Source: Roseibium aggregatum (lineage in GTDB: Bacteria > Pseudomonadota > Alphaproteobacteria > Rhizobiales > Stappiaceae). From it: DNA of 64,000 nt. This document shows positions 49,173 through 57,453 of this stretch, in pieces. Within the stretch, counting starts at the first letter, position 1, and each line of letters opens with the position of its first letter. Made by a program: the position numbers and the translations under genes. The DNA lies in the NCBI RefSeq assembly GCF_017309185.1, contig NZ_JAEKJZ010000007.1, positions 62,001-126,000 on the forward strand, written 5' to 3'. The notes under the pieces are model-generated. The model saw only the letters and a program-made list of their open reading frames with translations, searched no databases and was not told the DNA's origin.

Positions 49173-50777
49173 TTACTCCGCCGGCTGCAGACCGGATGTC
49201 CGTCCGGGCGTAGGTTCAGAAGTCGGGGCATCCGGCCGGTTGCCGGAAATGGGCATGTCGAGATACGGCCCCTTGCGGATGTATTTGATCATCAGGCCCA
49301 TCTCGATCAGGAACAGGGTGCTGTAGAGCGCCACAAAACCGGCGAGCGTCAGGGCAACCTGGGTGATGCTCAGATGCGAGACCGAAAGCGCCGTCGGCAA
49401 GACACCGTCGACCGTCCAGGGCTGACGGCCGAATTCGGCGACAAACCAGCCGAGCTCCGCGGCGATCCAGGGCGCCGGAATCATGATCACCGCCAGCATC
49501 AGGGCCGGACGCGGAAAGGTCATGTTCCTGAAGCTTGCGACGTAGAAGAAATAGGCCATCACCGCGATAAAGCCGAAACCGAGCGCGACCATGATCCGGA
49601 AGGCCCAGAACAGCGGCCAGACCGTCGGAACCGTGTCGTTTGCGGCCAGTGAGATCTCTTCGTCCGTCGCCTGAAGCGGATCGTCGACGTAGCGCTTGAG
49701 AAGAAGCGCGAACCCGAGATCGGCGCCATGGTCCTCGAACCGGGCCTTGACGGCCTCTGGCGCGGCTTCGCGTTCGGAGCGGATCTGCATCAGCGCCTCA
49801 TAGGCGATAAGCCCGGAGCGGATGCGGGTCTCCGCATCCTCGACCAATTCCTTGATGCCGGGTATCTCGTGGGTCAGCGAGCGGGTGCCGATCAGTCCCA
49901 TCGCGTAAGGGATATGGATGGCGTAATGGGTTTCCCGGGCCTCCTGGTCGGGAAATCCGAAGGCGGTGAAGGCAGCGGGCGCCGGCTCGGTTTCCCACAT
50001 GGCCTCGATCGCGGCGAGTTTCATTTTCTGGGAGTGGGTCACGGAGTAGCCGCTCTCATCCCCCAGAACGACCACGGACAGCGCGGAGGCCAGGCCGAAA
50101 CTCGCGGCGACCGCAATGGAACGGCGGGCAAGCTCGACGTGCCGGTTCTTGAGGAGGTACCACGCGGAGACGCCGAGCACGAAGACGGCTGCCGTCACAT
50201 ATCCGGCGGAGACCGTGTGAACGAACTTCGCCTGGGCGACCTCGTTGAAGACGACGTCGTAGAAGCTGGTCATCTCCATGCGCATCGACATCGGATTGAA
50301 CACCGACCCGACCGGGTTCTGCATCCAGCCGTTGGCGATCAGAATCCAGAGCGCGGAGAAATTGGACCCCAGTGCCACCAGCCAGGTGACGGTCAGGTGC
50401 CCGCGCCGGGAGAGTTTGTCCCAGCCGAAGAAAAACAGGCCGACGAAGGTCGCTTCGAGGAAGAAGGCCATAAGCCCTTCCACCGCCAGAGGCGCGCCGA
50501 AAATATCGCCGACATAGTGACTGTAGTAGCTCCAGTTCATGCCGAACTGGAACTCCATGGTGATTCCGGTGGCCACACCGAGCACGAAATTGATCCCGAA
50601 CAGCGTTCCCCAGAATTTGGTCATCTGGCGCCATATCGGCCGGGAGGTCATGACATAAACGGTTTCCATGATGGCCACGAGGATCGACAAACCAAGTGTC
50701 AGCGGCACAAACAGGAAATGATACATGGCCGTCATCGCGAATTGCAGGCGTGACAGCTCAACGACGTCGAGGTCCAT
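49173..50777 (-). CDS. cydA: Cytochrome bd ubiquinol oxidase subunit I
   Basis: A 534-residue heme subunit. Residue H20 (FAMTAMYHFLFVPLTLG) is the heme b595/d ligand region, quinol-binding Lys and Glu are in KMKLAAIEAMWET, the heme b558 methionine is in FWAFRIMVALG, and GRQPW is present. The long Q-loop places it with E. coli-type CydA. ATG at 50777 has TTGGAG upstream. It is the first gene of a seven-gene operon, and an NsrR-type palindrome lies just before the start. Confidence 0.97.
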   Translation of the reverse strand: MDLDVVELSRLQFAMTAMYHFLFVPLTLGLSILVAIMETVYVMTSRPIWRQMTKFWGTLFGINFVLGVATGITMEFQFGMNWSYYSHYVGDIFGAPLAVEGLMAFFLEATFVGLFFFGWDKLSRRGHLTVTWLVALGSNFSALWILIANGWMQNPVGSVFNPMSMRMEMTSFYDVVFNEVAQAKFVHTVSAGYVTAAVFVLGVSAWYLLKNRHVELARRSIAVAASFGLASALSVVVLGDESGYSVTHSQKMKLAAIEAMWETEPAPAAFTAFGFPDQEARETHYAIHIPYAMGLIGTRSLTHEIPGIKELVEDAETRIRSGLIAYEALMQIRSEREAAPEAVKARFEDHGADLGFALLLKRYVDDPLQATDEEISLAANDTVPTVWPLFWAFRIMVALGFGFIAVMAYFFYVASFRNMTFPRPALMLAVIMIPAPWIAAELGWFVAEFGRQPWTVDGVLPTALSVSHLSITQVALTLAGFVALYSTLFLIEMGLMIKYIRKGPYLDMPISGNRPDAPTSEPTPGRTSGLQPAE

Positions 50778-50794
50778 CTGATTGCTCCAAATTG

Positions 50795-50817
50795 AAGATA
50801 TATTTGAAATACATCTT
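50795..50817. promoter_or_regulatory. NsrR-type operator in the cydA promoter
   Basis: AAGATATATTT-G-AAATACATCTT: two 11-base halves around one base, inverted copies with one mismatch. This is the 11-1-11 layout and core (AAGATGYATTT) known for NsrR. It is centred 29 bases before the cydA start, where repression of the operon would be expected. Confidence 0.75.
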
Positions 50818-51049
50818 TGAGGGAGAGCTAACATCGAAGCCTGTCAATTTCCATACGTAAAAACATTCGCATCTTCGAAATTTAATAGGGCAAGTTGTCG
50901 CATAAGAAGACAAAATACTGATATTAAACAACTTTTCCAATATCAAACCAGACTTCTCCTGGTGAGCGAAGTCATTTTCAGATCTGACCGGCAAGGTCAA
51001 ACTGCTCGAACAGACAAAAAAAGACGCATTGATTGCACCGGCTCATAAA

Positions 51050-51072
51050 AATGTGTATCAAAGATACATCTT
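51050..51072. promoter_or_regulatory. NsrR-type operator before the Rrf2 gene
   Basis: A palindrome with core TGTATC-AAA-GATACA. Its right half AGATACATCTT matches the right half of the cydA site; the left half matches 8 of 11 positions. It lies directly upstream of the Rrf2 regulator, suggesting autoregulation. Confidence 0.65.
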
Positions 51073-51090
51073 TAAATGGATACCAGAAAT

Positions 51091-51549
51091 ATGCGCCTGA
51101 CCACACGCACCAACCTAGCCATGCGCACCCTCATGTTTTGTGGCGTCAACCCGGACAAGGTCGTCACCAAAGGGGATATCGCCCGGGCCTGCCATGCCAA
51201 GGAAACGCATATCGCGCAGGTGGTTCACCTTCTTTCCCAGAAGGGGTATCTGAAAACCACCCGCGGTCGCGGGGGCGGCATCATGCTGGCCAGAACGCCT
51301 TCAGAGATCAACGTTGGTGAAGTGATCCGGGCCTTCGAGGACACGACCGCCTTTGCCGAGTGCTTTCAGGCTGCGCACAACACCTGCCCGCTGGCCCTCG
51401 CCTGCCGCTTGAAATCCGCGCTCTCAGTGGCGCTTGGCGCCTTTTACGGCGCTCTCGAGGGATTGACGCTGGAAGATCTTGTTGGCGCGAACGATCCCCT
51501 CAAAGCCTTGCTGCTGATGCGGGACGAAGAACCCGAACCGGTCATCTGA
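51091..51549 (+). CDS. nsrR: Rrf2 family Fe-S regulator, NsrR-like
   Basis: A 152-residue Rrf2 winged helix protein: MRLTTRTNLAMRTLMFCGVN at the start, recognition region HIAQVVHLLSQKGYLKTTRG followed by RGGGIMLARTP, then three cysteines at 91, 99 and 105 (ECFQAAHNTCPLALAC). The C-x7-C-x5-C spacing is that of NsrR, whose Fe-S cluster is destroyed by NO. The ATG at 51091 gives the family start; an ATG at 51076 abuts the operator. It diverges from cydA with matching palindromes at both promoters. Confidence 0.82.
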   Translation: MRLTTRTNLAMRTLMFCGVNPDKVVTKGDIARACHAKETHIAQVVHLLSQKGYLKTTRGRGGGIMLARTPSEINVGEVIRAFEDTTAFAECFQAAHNTCPLALACRLKSALSVALGAFYGALEGLTLEDLVGANDPLKALLLMRDEEPEPVI

Positions 51550-51588
51550 AGAGCCGGACACTTCGCGAATGAGTTCGGGCGTTCCGTT

Positions 51589-52500
51589 TCACTCGGACGA
51601 AACGGCACCTGAATGGGCCTTTGCAATCAACTCGGCGAGCTGTCGGATTTCCTCGCGCCGGGGCGAGTGCTTGCGGCATGTCAGCGCGACGGTCCTGGGC
51701 AAGGCGCCTTTCAGCGGAACCAGATCGACCTCGTGGCCTCGCGTAACGCCGGCCTGAACCGCAATATCCGGCAGCAGTGTCGTCCCGAGTCCCTCCGCCA
51801 CCATGGCCACCAGGGTCGGCAGGCTGGTCGCCTCGAACGTCTTGTCCTGCAGCGGGCCCTTGGGCTGGTAGGAGGACAGCGCGTGCCGCTGCAGGCAATG
51901 CCCCTTTTCGAGCAGCATCATCCCGAGGCCGGCGACATCGTCCTCCCCCGCAACCATGCAATGTGACAAGGCGTGGCCGGTCGGAACGGCAAGATGATAA
52001 TTGTCCTCAAACATCGGAAAGACAGCCAGGTCGCCGACTTCGTAAGGCAAGGCGATCAGGACCGCATCGAGCTTTCCCGCCTGGAGGTCTTCAAGCAGAT
52101 CGTCGGTTACCGCTTCGCGCATGTAAAGACGCAGTTGCGGATACTGCCGCCGGATGCAGGGCAGGACCTGCGGCAGCAGAAAAGGCCCAAGGGTCGGAAT
52201 GGCGCCAATTCTGAAGTCTCCGGACAGCACGCCGCTTTGCGCCGAGGCGTGGTCCGAAAACGCTCTGACATCCGCAAGGATCTGCCGCGCGCGTCCGGCG
52301 AGATCCCGGCCAAGCGGCGTCAGCTTGACGTTTCGCCGGGTCCGTTCGGCGACCGCGATGCCGAGACCTTCCTCCAGCTCCTTGATCCCGGCACTCAGCG
52401 TGGACTGGGTCACATGGCAACGCTCCGCCGCCCGTCCGAAATGCTCCTCGGCATTCAGGGCGACCAGAAACTCGAGTTGACGGAGATTGGGCCGGTACAT
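51589..52500 (-). CDS. oxyR: OxyR-type LysR regulator of peroxide response
   Basis: A 303-residue LysR protein with the helix-turn-helix FGRAAERCHVTQSTLSAGIK and the OxyR peroxidatic motif EKGHC (C202, equal to E. coli C199). In E. coli the partner C208 is nine residues on; here that position is Tyr211 (CLQRHALSSY), so the usual disulfide cannot form there. It may use another cysteine (C28, C115, C181 or one near 277), or work through sulfenic acid. ATG at 52500 follows GGAGG. It diverges from a peroxiredoxin gene. Confidence 0.88.
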   Translation of the reverse strand: MYRPNLRQLEFLVALNAEEHFGRAAERCHVTQSTLSAGIKELEEGLGIAVAERTRRNVKLTPLGRDLAGRARQILADVRAFSDHASAQSGVLSGDFRIGAIPTLGPFLLPQVLPCIRRQYPQLRLYMREAVTDDLLEDLQAGKLDAVLIALPYEVGDLAVFPMFEDNYHLAVPTGHALSHCMVAGEDDVAGLGMMLLEKGHCLQRHALSSYQPKGPLQDKTFEATSLPTLVAMVAEGLGTTLLPDIAVQAGVTRGHEVDLVPLKGALPRTVALTCRKHSPRREEIRQLAELIAKAHSGAVSSE

Positions 52501-52608
52501 GACTTCCTCCTTGATCGCCAAAACAGATCACAGTCTTCGGTTTTATTCGTTTCTCCCGATCACTGAAAGTTCTTATTTTCAATTTATCGAAATTAAGGAG
52601 ACACAGAC
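52501..52608. promoter_or_regulatory. OxyR-peroxiredoxin divergent promoter region
   Basis: The 108 bp are AT-rich near the peroxiredoxin gene. A short inverted repeat TGAAA-N8-TTTCA (52564-52581) lies 28 bases before its start. It is a plausible LysR-type site, but I cannot match it confidently to an OxyR consensus. Confidence 0.35.
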
Positions 52609-53256
52609 ATGACCGACCAAGCGCCCCTGCGAACCCTGCCCGAACTGAACAAGCCGGCACCGGACTTTGACGCGCCGACCACCCACGGCCAGATGAAACT
52701 GTCCGATTTCAAGGGCAAGTGGCTGGTGCTGTTTTCGCACCCTGCGGACTTCACCCCGGTCTGCACCACCGAGTTCATCGCCTTCGCGCAGGCCAAGCCC
52801 GAGTTCGACCGTCTCAACTGCGAACTGCTCGGCCTGTCGATCGACAGCCACTACGCCCACATCGCCTGGATGCGCAACATTCAGGAAAAATTCGGCGTCG
52901 AGATCCCCTTCCCGATCATCGCCGATCTTTCCATGGACGTGGCCAAGGCCTATGGCATGATCCAGCCAGGCGCGTCGGACACCTCCGCTGTGCGGGCAAC
53001 GTTTGTGATCGATCCGGACGGCGTTCTGCGGGCCATGGTCTACTATCCGATGACCAACGGCCGCTCCGTCGCCGAGTTCGTCCGGCTGGTCGAAGCCCTG
53101 CAGACCTCGGATGCCAACAAGGTCGCAACCCCGGAAGCCTGGAAACCCGGCGACCAGGTGATCGTCCCCCCGCCCGCGACCGCCGAACTGGCGAAATCCC
53201 GCGCTGGCGAAGGCTACGACTACGTCGACTGGTACTTCTCCAAACGCGCGCTTTGA
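52609..53256 (+). CDS. Peroxiredoxin (1-Cys, Prx6-like)
   Basis: A 215-residue peroxidase that reduces hydrogen or alkyl peroxides. The peroxidatic cysteine is C52 in PADFTPVCTTEF, and the long C-terminal domain (about 165-215) ending YDYVDWYFSKRAL is typical of the Prx6 group. The only other cysteine is near residue 70, not at a resolving position. GGAG precedes the ATG. Divergent from oxyR and very likely under its control. Confidence 0.92.
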   Translation: MTDQAPLRTLPELNKPAPDFDAPTTHGQMKLSDFKGKWLVLFSHPADFTPVCTTEFIAFAQAKPEFDRLNCELLGLSIDSHYAHIAWMRNIQEKFGVEIPFPIIADLSMDVAKAYGMIQPGASDTSAVRATFVIDPDGVLRAMVYYPMTNGRSVAEFVRLVEALQTSDANKVATPEAWKPGDQVIVPPPATAELAKSRAGEGYDYVDWYFSKRAL

Positions 53257-53268
53257 CCCGCTTTTGCG

Positions 53269-53298
53269 AAAAAAACGGGGCGCTTCTAGGCGCCCCGT
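53269..53298 (-). terminator. Hairpin, first copy of a duplicated terminator
   Basis: Stem ACGGGGCGC/GCGCCCCGT (53275-53283, 53290-53298) with loop TTCTAG. On the minus strand it runs into seven Ts, so it can stop leftward transcription; on the plus strand it lies 18 bases after the peroxiredoxin stop. The same core reappears at 53529-53560. Confidence 0.65.
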
Positions 53299-53322
53299 CA
53301 GACCGATGACCAACCTCACGAT

Positions 53323-53507
53323 GTCATTCCGGCCAGCGCGCCGCGAAGCGGAGTCGCGTGAGCCGGAATCCAGCTGACAAGCGCGAGCGGCAGCGAGCAC
53401 CTTCTCTCATATCTGTCTGATGTAATTTGAGTATTGAGCGCCTTCGGCGCAGAAGATTTCTGGTTTCCGGATCTGCGCGCAGCTTCTCTGCACTTGTCCG
53501 GAATGAC
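53323..53507. repeat. Palindromic repeat element with GTCATTCCGG ends
   Basis: Ends GTCATTCCGG (53323-53332) and CCGGAATGAC (53498-53507) are perfect inverted repeats, the same termini as the shorter unit at 4928-4975. The inside contains further partial palindromes (GCCGGAATCCAG, GAGCGCCTTCGGCGC) and no gene. It is a dispersed non-coding repeat, possibly several units side by side. Confidence 0.65.
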
Positions 53508-53528
53508 CATCTGAGGATTTTCAGCAAT

Positions 53529-53560
53529 CTGAACGGGGCGCTTCTAGGCGCCCCGTTCAG
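53529..53560. terminator. Hairpin, second copy of the duplicated terminator
   Basis: A 13-bp perfect stem (53529-53541 with 53548-53560) with the same loop TTCTAG and core CGGGGCGC as the hairpin at 53275. It lies 33 bases beyond the leftward stop of the polyamine-binding protein. The two copies bracket the palindromic repeat, suggesting the repeat was inserted with duplication of the hairpin. Confidence 0.6.
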
Positions 53561-53592
53561 GGAGACACAATTGCACCTGGTTCAAGAGCTGG

Positions 53593-54681
53593 CTAGGTCC
53601 CCGTCTTGACCTTCGTCCAGAGCCTTGTCCTGGACCGTAGCCCCTTTGCATCCAGGTTCTTGTCCGCAAACAGGCGGGAAAACGTGTCGGCGTCAGGATA
53701 GATGCCGGGATCGGACAGAATGGCAGGGTCCACGTGATCGTTCGCCGCGGTATTGGCATTGGCGAAGAAGACGAAGTTCGTGACCTCGGCGATAACCTCG
53801 GGCCGGAGCATGTAGTCGATGAACCGGTAGGCCTCGTCGATACGCGCGCTGTCGGCGGGAATGGCCATCAGGTCGATCCACAACAGCGTGCCTTCTTTCG
53901 GGATCGCGTAGACAATCTCCGGACCGTTCTCGACCTCCATGGCCCGGGCCTGGGCAATACCCGCGTCGCCGCTGTAAAGAACCGCCACGCAGATATCGCC
54001 GCTGACCAGATCGATATTGGCTTTCTGATTGTTGAAGTAGCGAACGTTTTCGGCAAGCGCCTCAAGAAGCTTGCCCGCTTCCGCCAGATGCGCCTTGTCG
54101 CTGGAATAGGGATCGTGTCCGAGATAATTCAGCGCGACCGAGATCATTTCGATCGGCGAATCCAGAACGGCAATCCCGCAATCGGACAGTTTGTCGGCAA
54201 TCTCGGGGTTGAAAAGGACATCCCAGCTGTCGAGGGGCGCATCCCCGAGCCGTTCGGAGACAAGCCCGCTGTTATAGGCAAGTCCGATGGTTCCCCAGGT
54301 ATAGGGCACGCCGAGCGAACGCCCGCCCGGAATGCGGTCCAGCGACGCCAGGATATCCGGGTTGAGATTACCGTAGTTATTCAGGCGCGACGGATCGATC
54401 GGGTGCAGCGCCCCCGCGGCGAACTCGCGTTCCGCGTTGGAGGCGGCCGGAAAGACGACGTCATAGCCGGAACCGGCGGTCAGAAGCTTGGTTTCAAGGA
54501 CCTCGTTGGAATCGTAATAGTCCAGAATGACGTCCGTGCCGGTCTCGCTCTCGTATCCCGAAATCGTGGTCTCGCCGAGGTAATCCGCCCAGTTGTAGAT
54601 CGACAGATCCCCGGCGGACACGGGCGTCCCCAGAACTATGGCGGCCAGCCCGGTGAGAAATGAAGCCTTCGCGGTTCGCAT
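53593..54681 (-). CDS. Spermidine/putrescine-type extracellular solute-binding protein
   Basis: A 362-residue periplasmic protein of the PotD/PotF family. After the signal peptide (FLTGLAAIVLGTPVSA) comes LSIYNWADYLGETTISGYES, the family start, then YDVVFPAAS, GGRSLGVPYTWGTIGLAYN, and the C-terminal half with DLMAIPADSARIDEAYRFID. It should bind a polyamine, but no ABC permease or ATPase is adjacent. It lies 22 bp after the agmatinase gene in the same direction, so the pair would take up and process agmatine or putrescine. An in-frame TTG at 54687 is an alternative start. Confidence 0.9.
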   Translation of the reverse strand: MRTAKASFLTGLAAIVLGTPVSAGDLSIYNWADYLGETTISGYESETGTDVILDYYDSNEVLETKLLTAGSGYDVVFPAASNAEREFAAGALHPIDPSRLNNYGNLNPDILASLDRIPGGRSLGVPYTWGTIGLAYNSGLVSERLGDAPLDSWDVLFNPEIADKLSDCGIAVLDSPIEMISVALNYLGHDPYSSDKAHLAEAGKLLEALAENVRYFNNQKANIDLVSGDICVAVLYSGDAGIAQARAMEVENGPEIVYAIPKEGTLLWIDLMAIPADSARIDEAYRFIDYMLRPEVIAEVTNFVFFANANTAANDHVDPAILSDPGIYPDADTFSRLFADKNLDAKGLRSRTRLWTKVKTGT

Positions 54682-54703
54682 AATCAAAATCCCTTCTTTC
54701 TGG

Positions 54704-55675
54704 TCAACGCTGTGTCGCGCGCGATGCGGCGTAAAGGCACAAGAGATCGTTGGCGATGGTTGCGGCGGCGATCGCGGTGATCTCTGAAATATCGTAGGCA
54801 GGCGCCACTTCGACGACGTCCATGCCGACGACGTTGATCCCGGCCAGACCTCGCAGGATCTCCTGCGCCTGAAAGGGGCTTAGTCCGCCGATGACCGGCG
54901 TTCCCGTTCCCGGAGCGGAAGCCGGCTCCAGCGCGTCTATATCGAATGTCACATAGGTTTTGGCGTCGCCGACAAATTCCCGGGCTTTCGCGATAACGGC
55001 ATCACATCCCGTTCGGTGAACCTCGATGGCGTCGATGATATTGAAGCCAAGCGGTTCCGGGTTATGGGTTCTGATGCCGATCTGAACCGAGCGGGCGGGA
55101 TCGACCAGCCCGTCGCGTACTGCGTGCCACAGCATGGTTCCGTGATCGATCCGGCCTTCTTCGTCGGCCCAGGTATCCGTGTGCGCGTCGAACTGTATCA
55201 GGCTCAGGGGCCCGTGCTTTTCCGCGTGGGCCTTTAAGAGGGGATATGTGATGAAGTGGTCCCCGCCAATCGACAGGAGCGCGGAGCCGCTGGCGAGCAC
55301 ATGGCCTGCGGCATCGGCGATCTGTCCCGGAACCTTGTCCGGATATCCCGTATCCAGTTCGCAGTCGCCGTAATCGACGATAGCCAGGGTCTCGAACGGA
55401 TCGCTTGCCCAGGGCCACGGCGCCGACCATGCGATATGCGAGGAACCGCTGCGGACCGCTCTCGGCCCCAGGCGGGCACCGGACCGGCTCGACACTGCAA
55501 GATCGAATGGGACCCCCATGACGGCGACATCCACCCCGGTCAGATCCTTGGTGTAACGCCGGCGCATGAAGCTCAACGCACCGGCATAGCTCGCCTCGGG
55601 AACCACCCCGCGCAGGCTGTCCCGGGTGAAGGCCAGATCGCCCGATTTCGGATTGATGTTTGAATCTGTCTCCAC
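54704..55675 (-). CDS. speB: Agmatinase (ureohydrolase family)
   Basis: A 323-residue binuclear manganese enzyme predicted to split agmatine to putrescine and urea. The metal ligands are in GGDHFITYPLL, FDAHTDTW and FDIDALEPASAPGTGTP, with intact residues. The start is GTG at 55675, with GAGG upstream. Guanidinobutyrase or related activities cannot be excluded from sequence. It heads a two-gene operon with the polyamine-binding protein and diverges from a LuxR regulator. Confidence 0.9.
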   Translation of the reverse strand: METDSNINPKSGDLAFTRDSLRGVVPEASYAGALSFMRRRYTKDLTGVDVAVMGVPFDLAVSSRSGARLGPRAVRSGSSHIAWSAPWPWASDPFETLAIVDYGDCELDTGYPDKVPGQIADAAGHVLASGSALLSIGGDHFITYPLLKAHAEKHGPLSLIQFDAHTDTWADEEGRIDHGTMLWHAVRDGLVDPARSVQIGIRTHNPEPLGFNIIDAIEVHRTGCDAVIAKAREFVGDAKTYVTFDIDALEPASAPGTGTPVIGGLSPFQAQEILRGLAGINVVGMDVVEVAPAYDISEITAIAAATIANDLLCLYAASRATQR

Positions 55676-55740
55676 GTTCCACCTCGTCGCGATAAGTCAC
55701 GACAAGGTTGGCGCCCGTCCCGGCTTCCGTAAATTCCAGC

Positions 55741-55756
55741 AAAGGTATATATCTTT
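55741..55756. promoter_or_regulatory. Palindrome between agmatinase and LuxR genes
   Basis: AAAGGTATATATCTTT is a 16-base near-palindrome midway in the 112-bp divergent promoter region. Position and symmetry make it a candidate site for the adjacent LuxR-type regulator. Confidence 0.4.
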
Positions 55757-55787
55757 GTTATTAGGAAATTCGAAGCAGGAAGAAGCG

Positions 55788-56582
55788 GTGACGGAGAACC
55801 CATTGACCCCGTCGGCGGACTGGATCGAGGCGGTCGCGGACCTGGTGCGCAGTGTGCGGACAGACCGTTTTCCGGTCGCGCTCCGGCAAACCCTTGACCG
55901 CGCCTGCCGCTTCGATTCGATGCTGGTCACCGCCTACGACGGATATTCGGCTCCAAAGTCTCTTTATCACGACCTCGACGAACTGCAGGCGACCTTGAGC
56001 ATCGAACTCTATGCCAGCGGCCCCTATCTCCTCGACCCGTTTTATCTGGCTTGCCGGAATGGCATGGAGCCGGGAACTTACCGTCTTCTGGACATCGCAC
56101 CGAAAGGCTTTCTGCGTTCCGAATACTATCGCACCTTTTACCGGAAGGTCCGCATTCATGACGAAATGGCCATATTGCTCAAACCGGGCGAAGAGAGCTG
56201 GATCTCCGTTTCCCTGGCCCGCACGCGCACCCGCGCCCGCTTCGAGGCAACGGACCGGGACAGCGTAGACCGTCTCTGCCCCTTGATCGAAGCAGCCATT
56301 GAGGGGAACTGGGGGCAGGCCGCGACATCACGGAAGGCGGGTCAGATCTCGGCCGCCGACCGGTTGAGCGGTTTTGCGGCCGACATTCTCAGTCCCAGGG
56401 AAGCCGATATCGTCCAGCTCATTTTGCAAGGCCACTCGACCCGGACGATCTCGACCTTTCTCGGAATTGCCGAAGGGACGGTGAAGGTCCACCGCCACCA
56501 TGCCTATGCGAAACTGGGCATCCACTCCCAGTCCGAACTGTTTTCGCTCGCGACCGGCTATCTGGCGGATTTCCGCTCATGA
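55788..56582 (+). CDS. LuxR-type helix-turn-helix regulator
   Basis: A 264-residue regulator. The N-terminal 180 residues are a GAF- or autoinducer-like domain of unknown ligand; the C-terminal LuxR domain is LSPREADIVQLILQGHSTRT, then LGIAEGTVKVHRHHAYAKLGI. I start at GTG 55788, with AGGAAGAAG upstream; the frame extends to 55626 but overlaps the divergent agmatinase gene. No acyl-homoserine-lactone synthase is near. Control of agmatine use is the simplest guess from context. Confidence 0.82.
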   Translation: MTENPLTPSADWIEAVADLVRSVRTDRFPVALRQTLDRACRFDSMLVTAYDGYSAPKSLYHDLDELQATLSIELYASGPYLLDPFYLACRNGMEPGTYRLLDIAPKGFLRSEYYRTFYRKVRIHDEMAILLKPGEESWISVSLARTRTRARFEATDRDSVDRLCPLIEAAIEGNWGQAATSRKAGQISAADRLSGFAADILSPREADIVQLILQGHSTRTISTFLGIAEGTVKVHRHHAYAKLGIHSQSELFSLATGYLADFRS

Positions 56583-57042
56583 CATGAGTCAGTCGACCGT
56601 GTCCGGAGAATGCCAAGCATAGGAAGCGCCGAAGCGGAACAAGACCGAGGCCCGGCCTCACGATCCAAACGTGAGAGCCGAGCCTCAAGTGCCCGGTCCG
56701 CCCCCGGTAAACTTCTTTCCCGCTGCATGTTTACGTTCGGTTTCCGCGCCGCCGGTCGGGTGGTTCGACCTCAGCCCACATGCACCATGCGGCTGTCGCT
56801 CCGGAACTTAAACGGGAATGTGATTTGTCGTGCAAGTAAATCAACATGCCTGCACAGGTGCAAGAGCGATGGCGCCAGTATGCCGTCCAAACCGGTTTTT
56901 TAACCGCAACCGCGTTGATGCCGTCAGATACATGGGGATAACCCTGGGGATAGCCCAAATGGACAAAAGACAGGATTTGGAAACATGGCCATTGCCAACG
57001 ATCGAAACTCAACCGATAAAGAAAAAAATGTCGGAGGCAGCT
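56583..57042. other. Intergenic stretch before the DUF3775 gene
   Basis: A hairpin CTCACG/CGTGAG (56657-56675) follows the LuxR gene and may end it. The rest shows no gene; the frame upstream of the DUF3775 start has neither ribosome site nor conserved look. Confidence 0.45.
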
Positions 57043-57453
57043 ATGGATATCGACCTCACTTTGTCCGCGGACACAATCCGCCTGTTCGCGCAAAAGGCCC
57101 GCGCGGTTGCGTCTTCCCTGGAAGACACATTTGAAGACGGTCACGAAGGCGACGTGGAATTTGACGCGGAGACGCTTGAGGAGGCCCATAGCCACGATGG
57201 ACTGGCGGAAGAGGAAGACGACGATCTTTCCAGCGAGGAATTGCGCGAGCTGATCGAGGACCTCAATGTGGACGAGGCCGCGGAACTGGTCGCCATCACC
57301 TGGATCGGCAGAGGCGATTTCGAGGCGGAGGATTTCGAGCAGGCCGTCGAGGAAGCCCGTGAACGCGCTGTAGGGTCCACGGCGACCTACCTGCTCGGCA
57401 TGCCGCTTCTCCCCGACCACATGGAAGCCGGTCTGGACGCGCTCGACCTTTGA
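57043..57453 (+). CDS. DUF3775 family protein
   Basis: A 136-residue very acidic protein: DIDLTLSADTIRLFAQKARA, an acidic loop (GLAEEEDDDLSSEELRELIED), then the conserved LNVDEAAELVAITWIGRGDF and TATYLLGMPLLPDHMEAGLD. This matches DUF3775, found in many alphaproteobacteria with unknown function. The ATG at 57043 is chosen because GGAGG is six bases upstream. Confidence 0.85.
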   Translation: MDIDLTLSADTIRLFAQKARAVASSLEDTFEDGHEGDVEFDAETLEEAHSHDGLAEEEDDDLSSEELRELIEDLNVDEAAELVAITWIGRGDFEAEDFEQAVEEARERAVGSTATYLLGMPLLPDHMEAGLDALDL

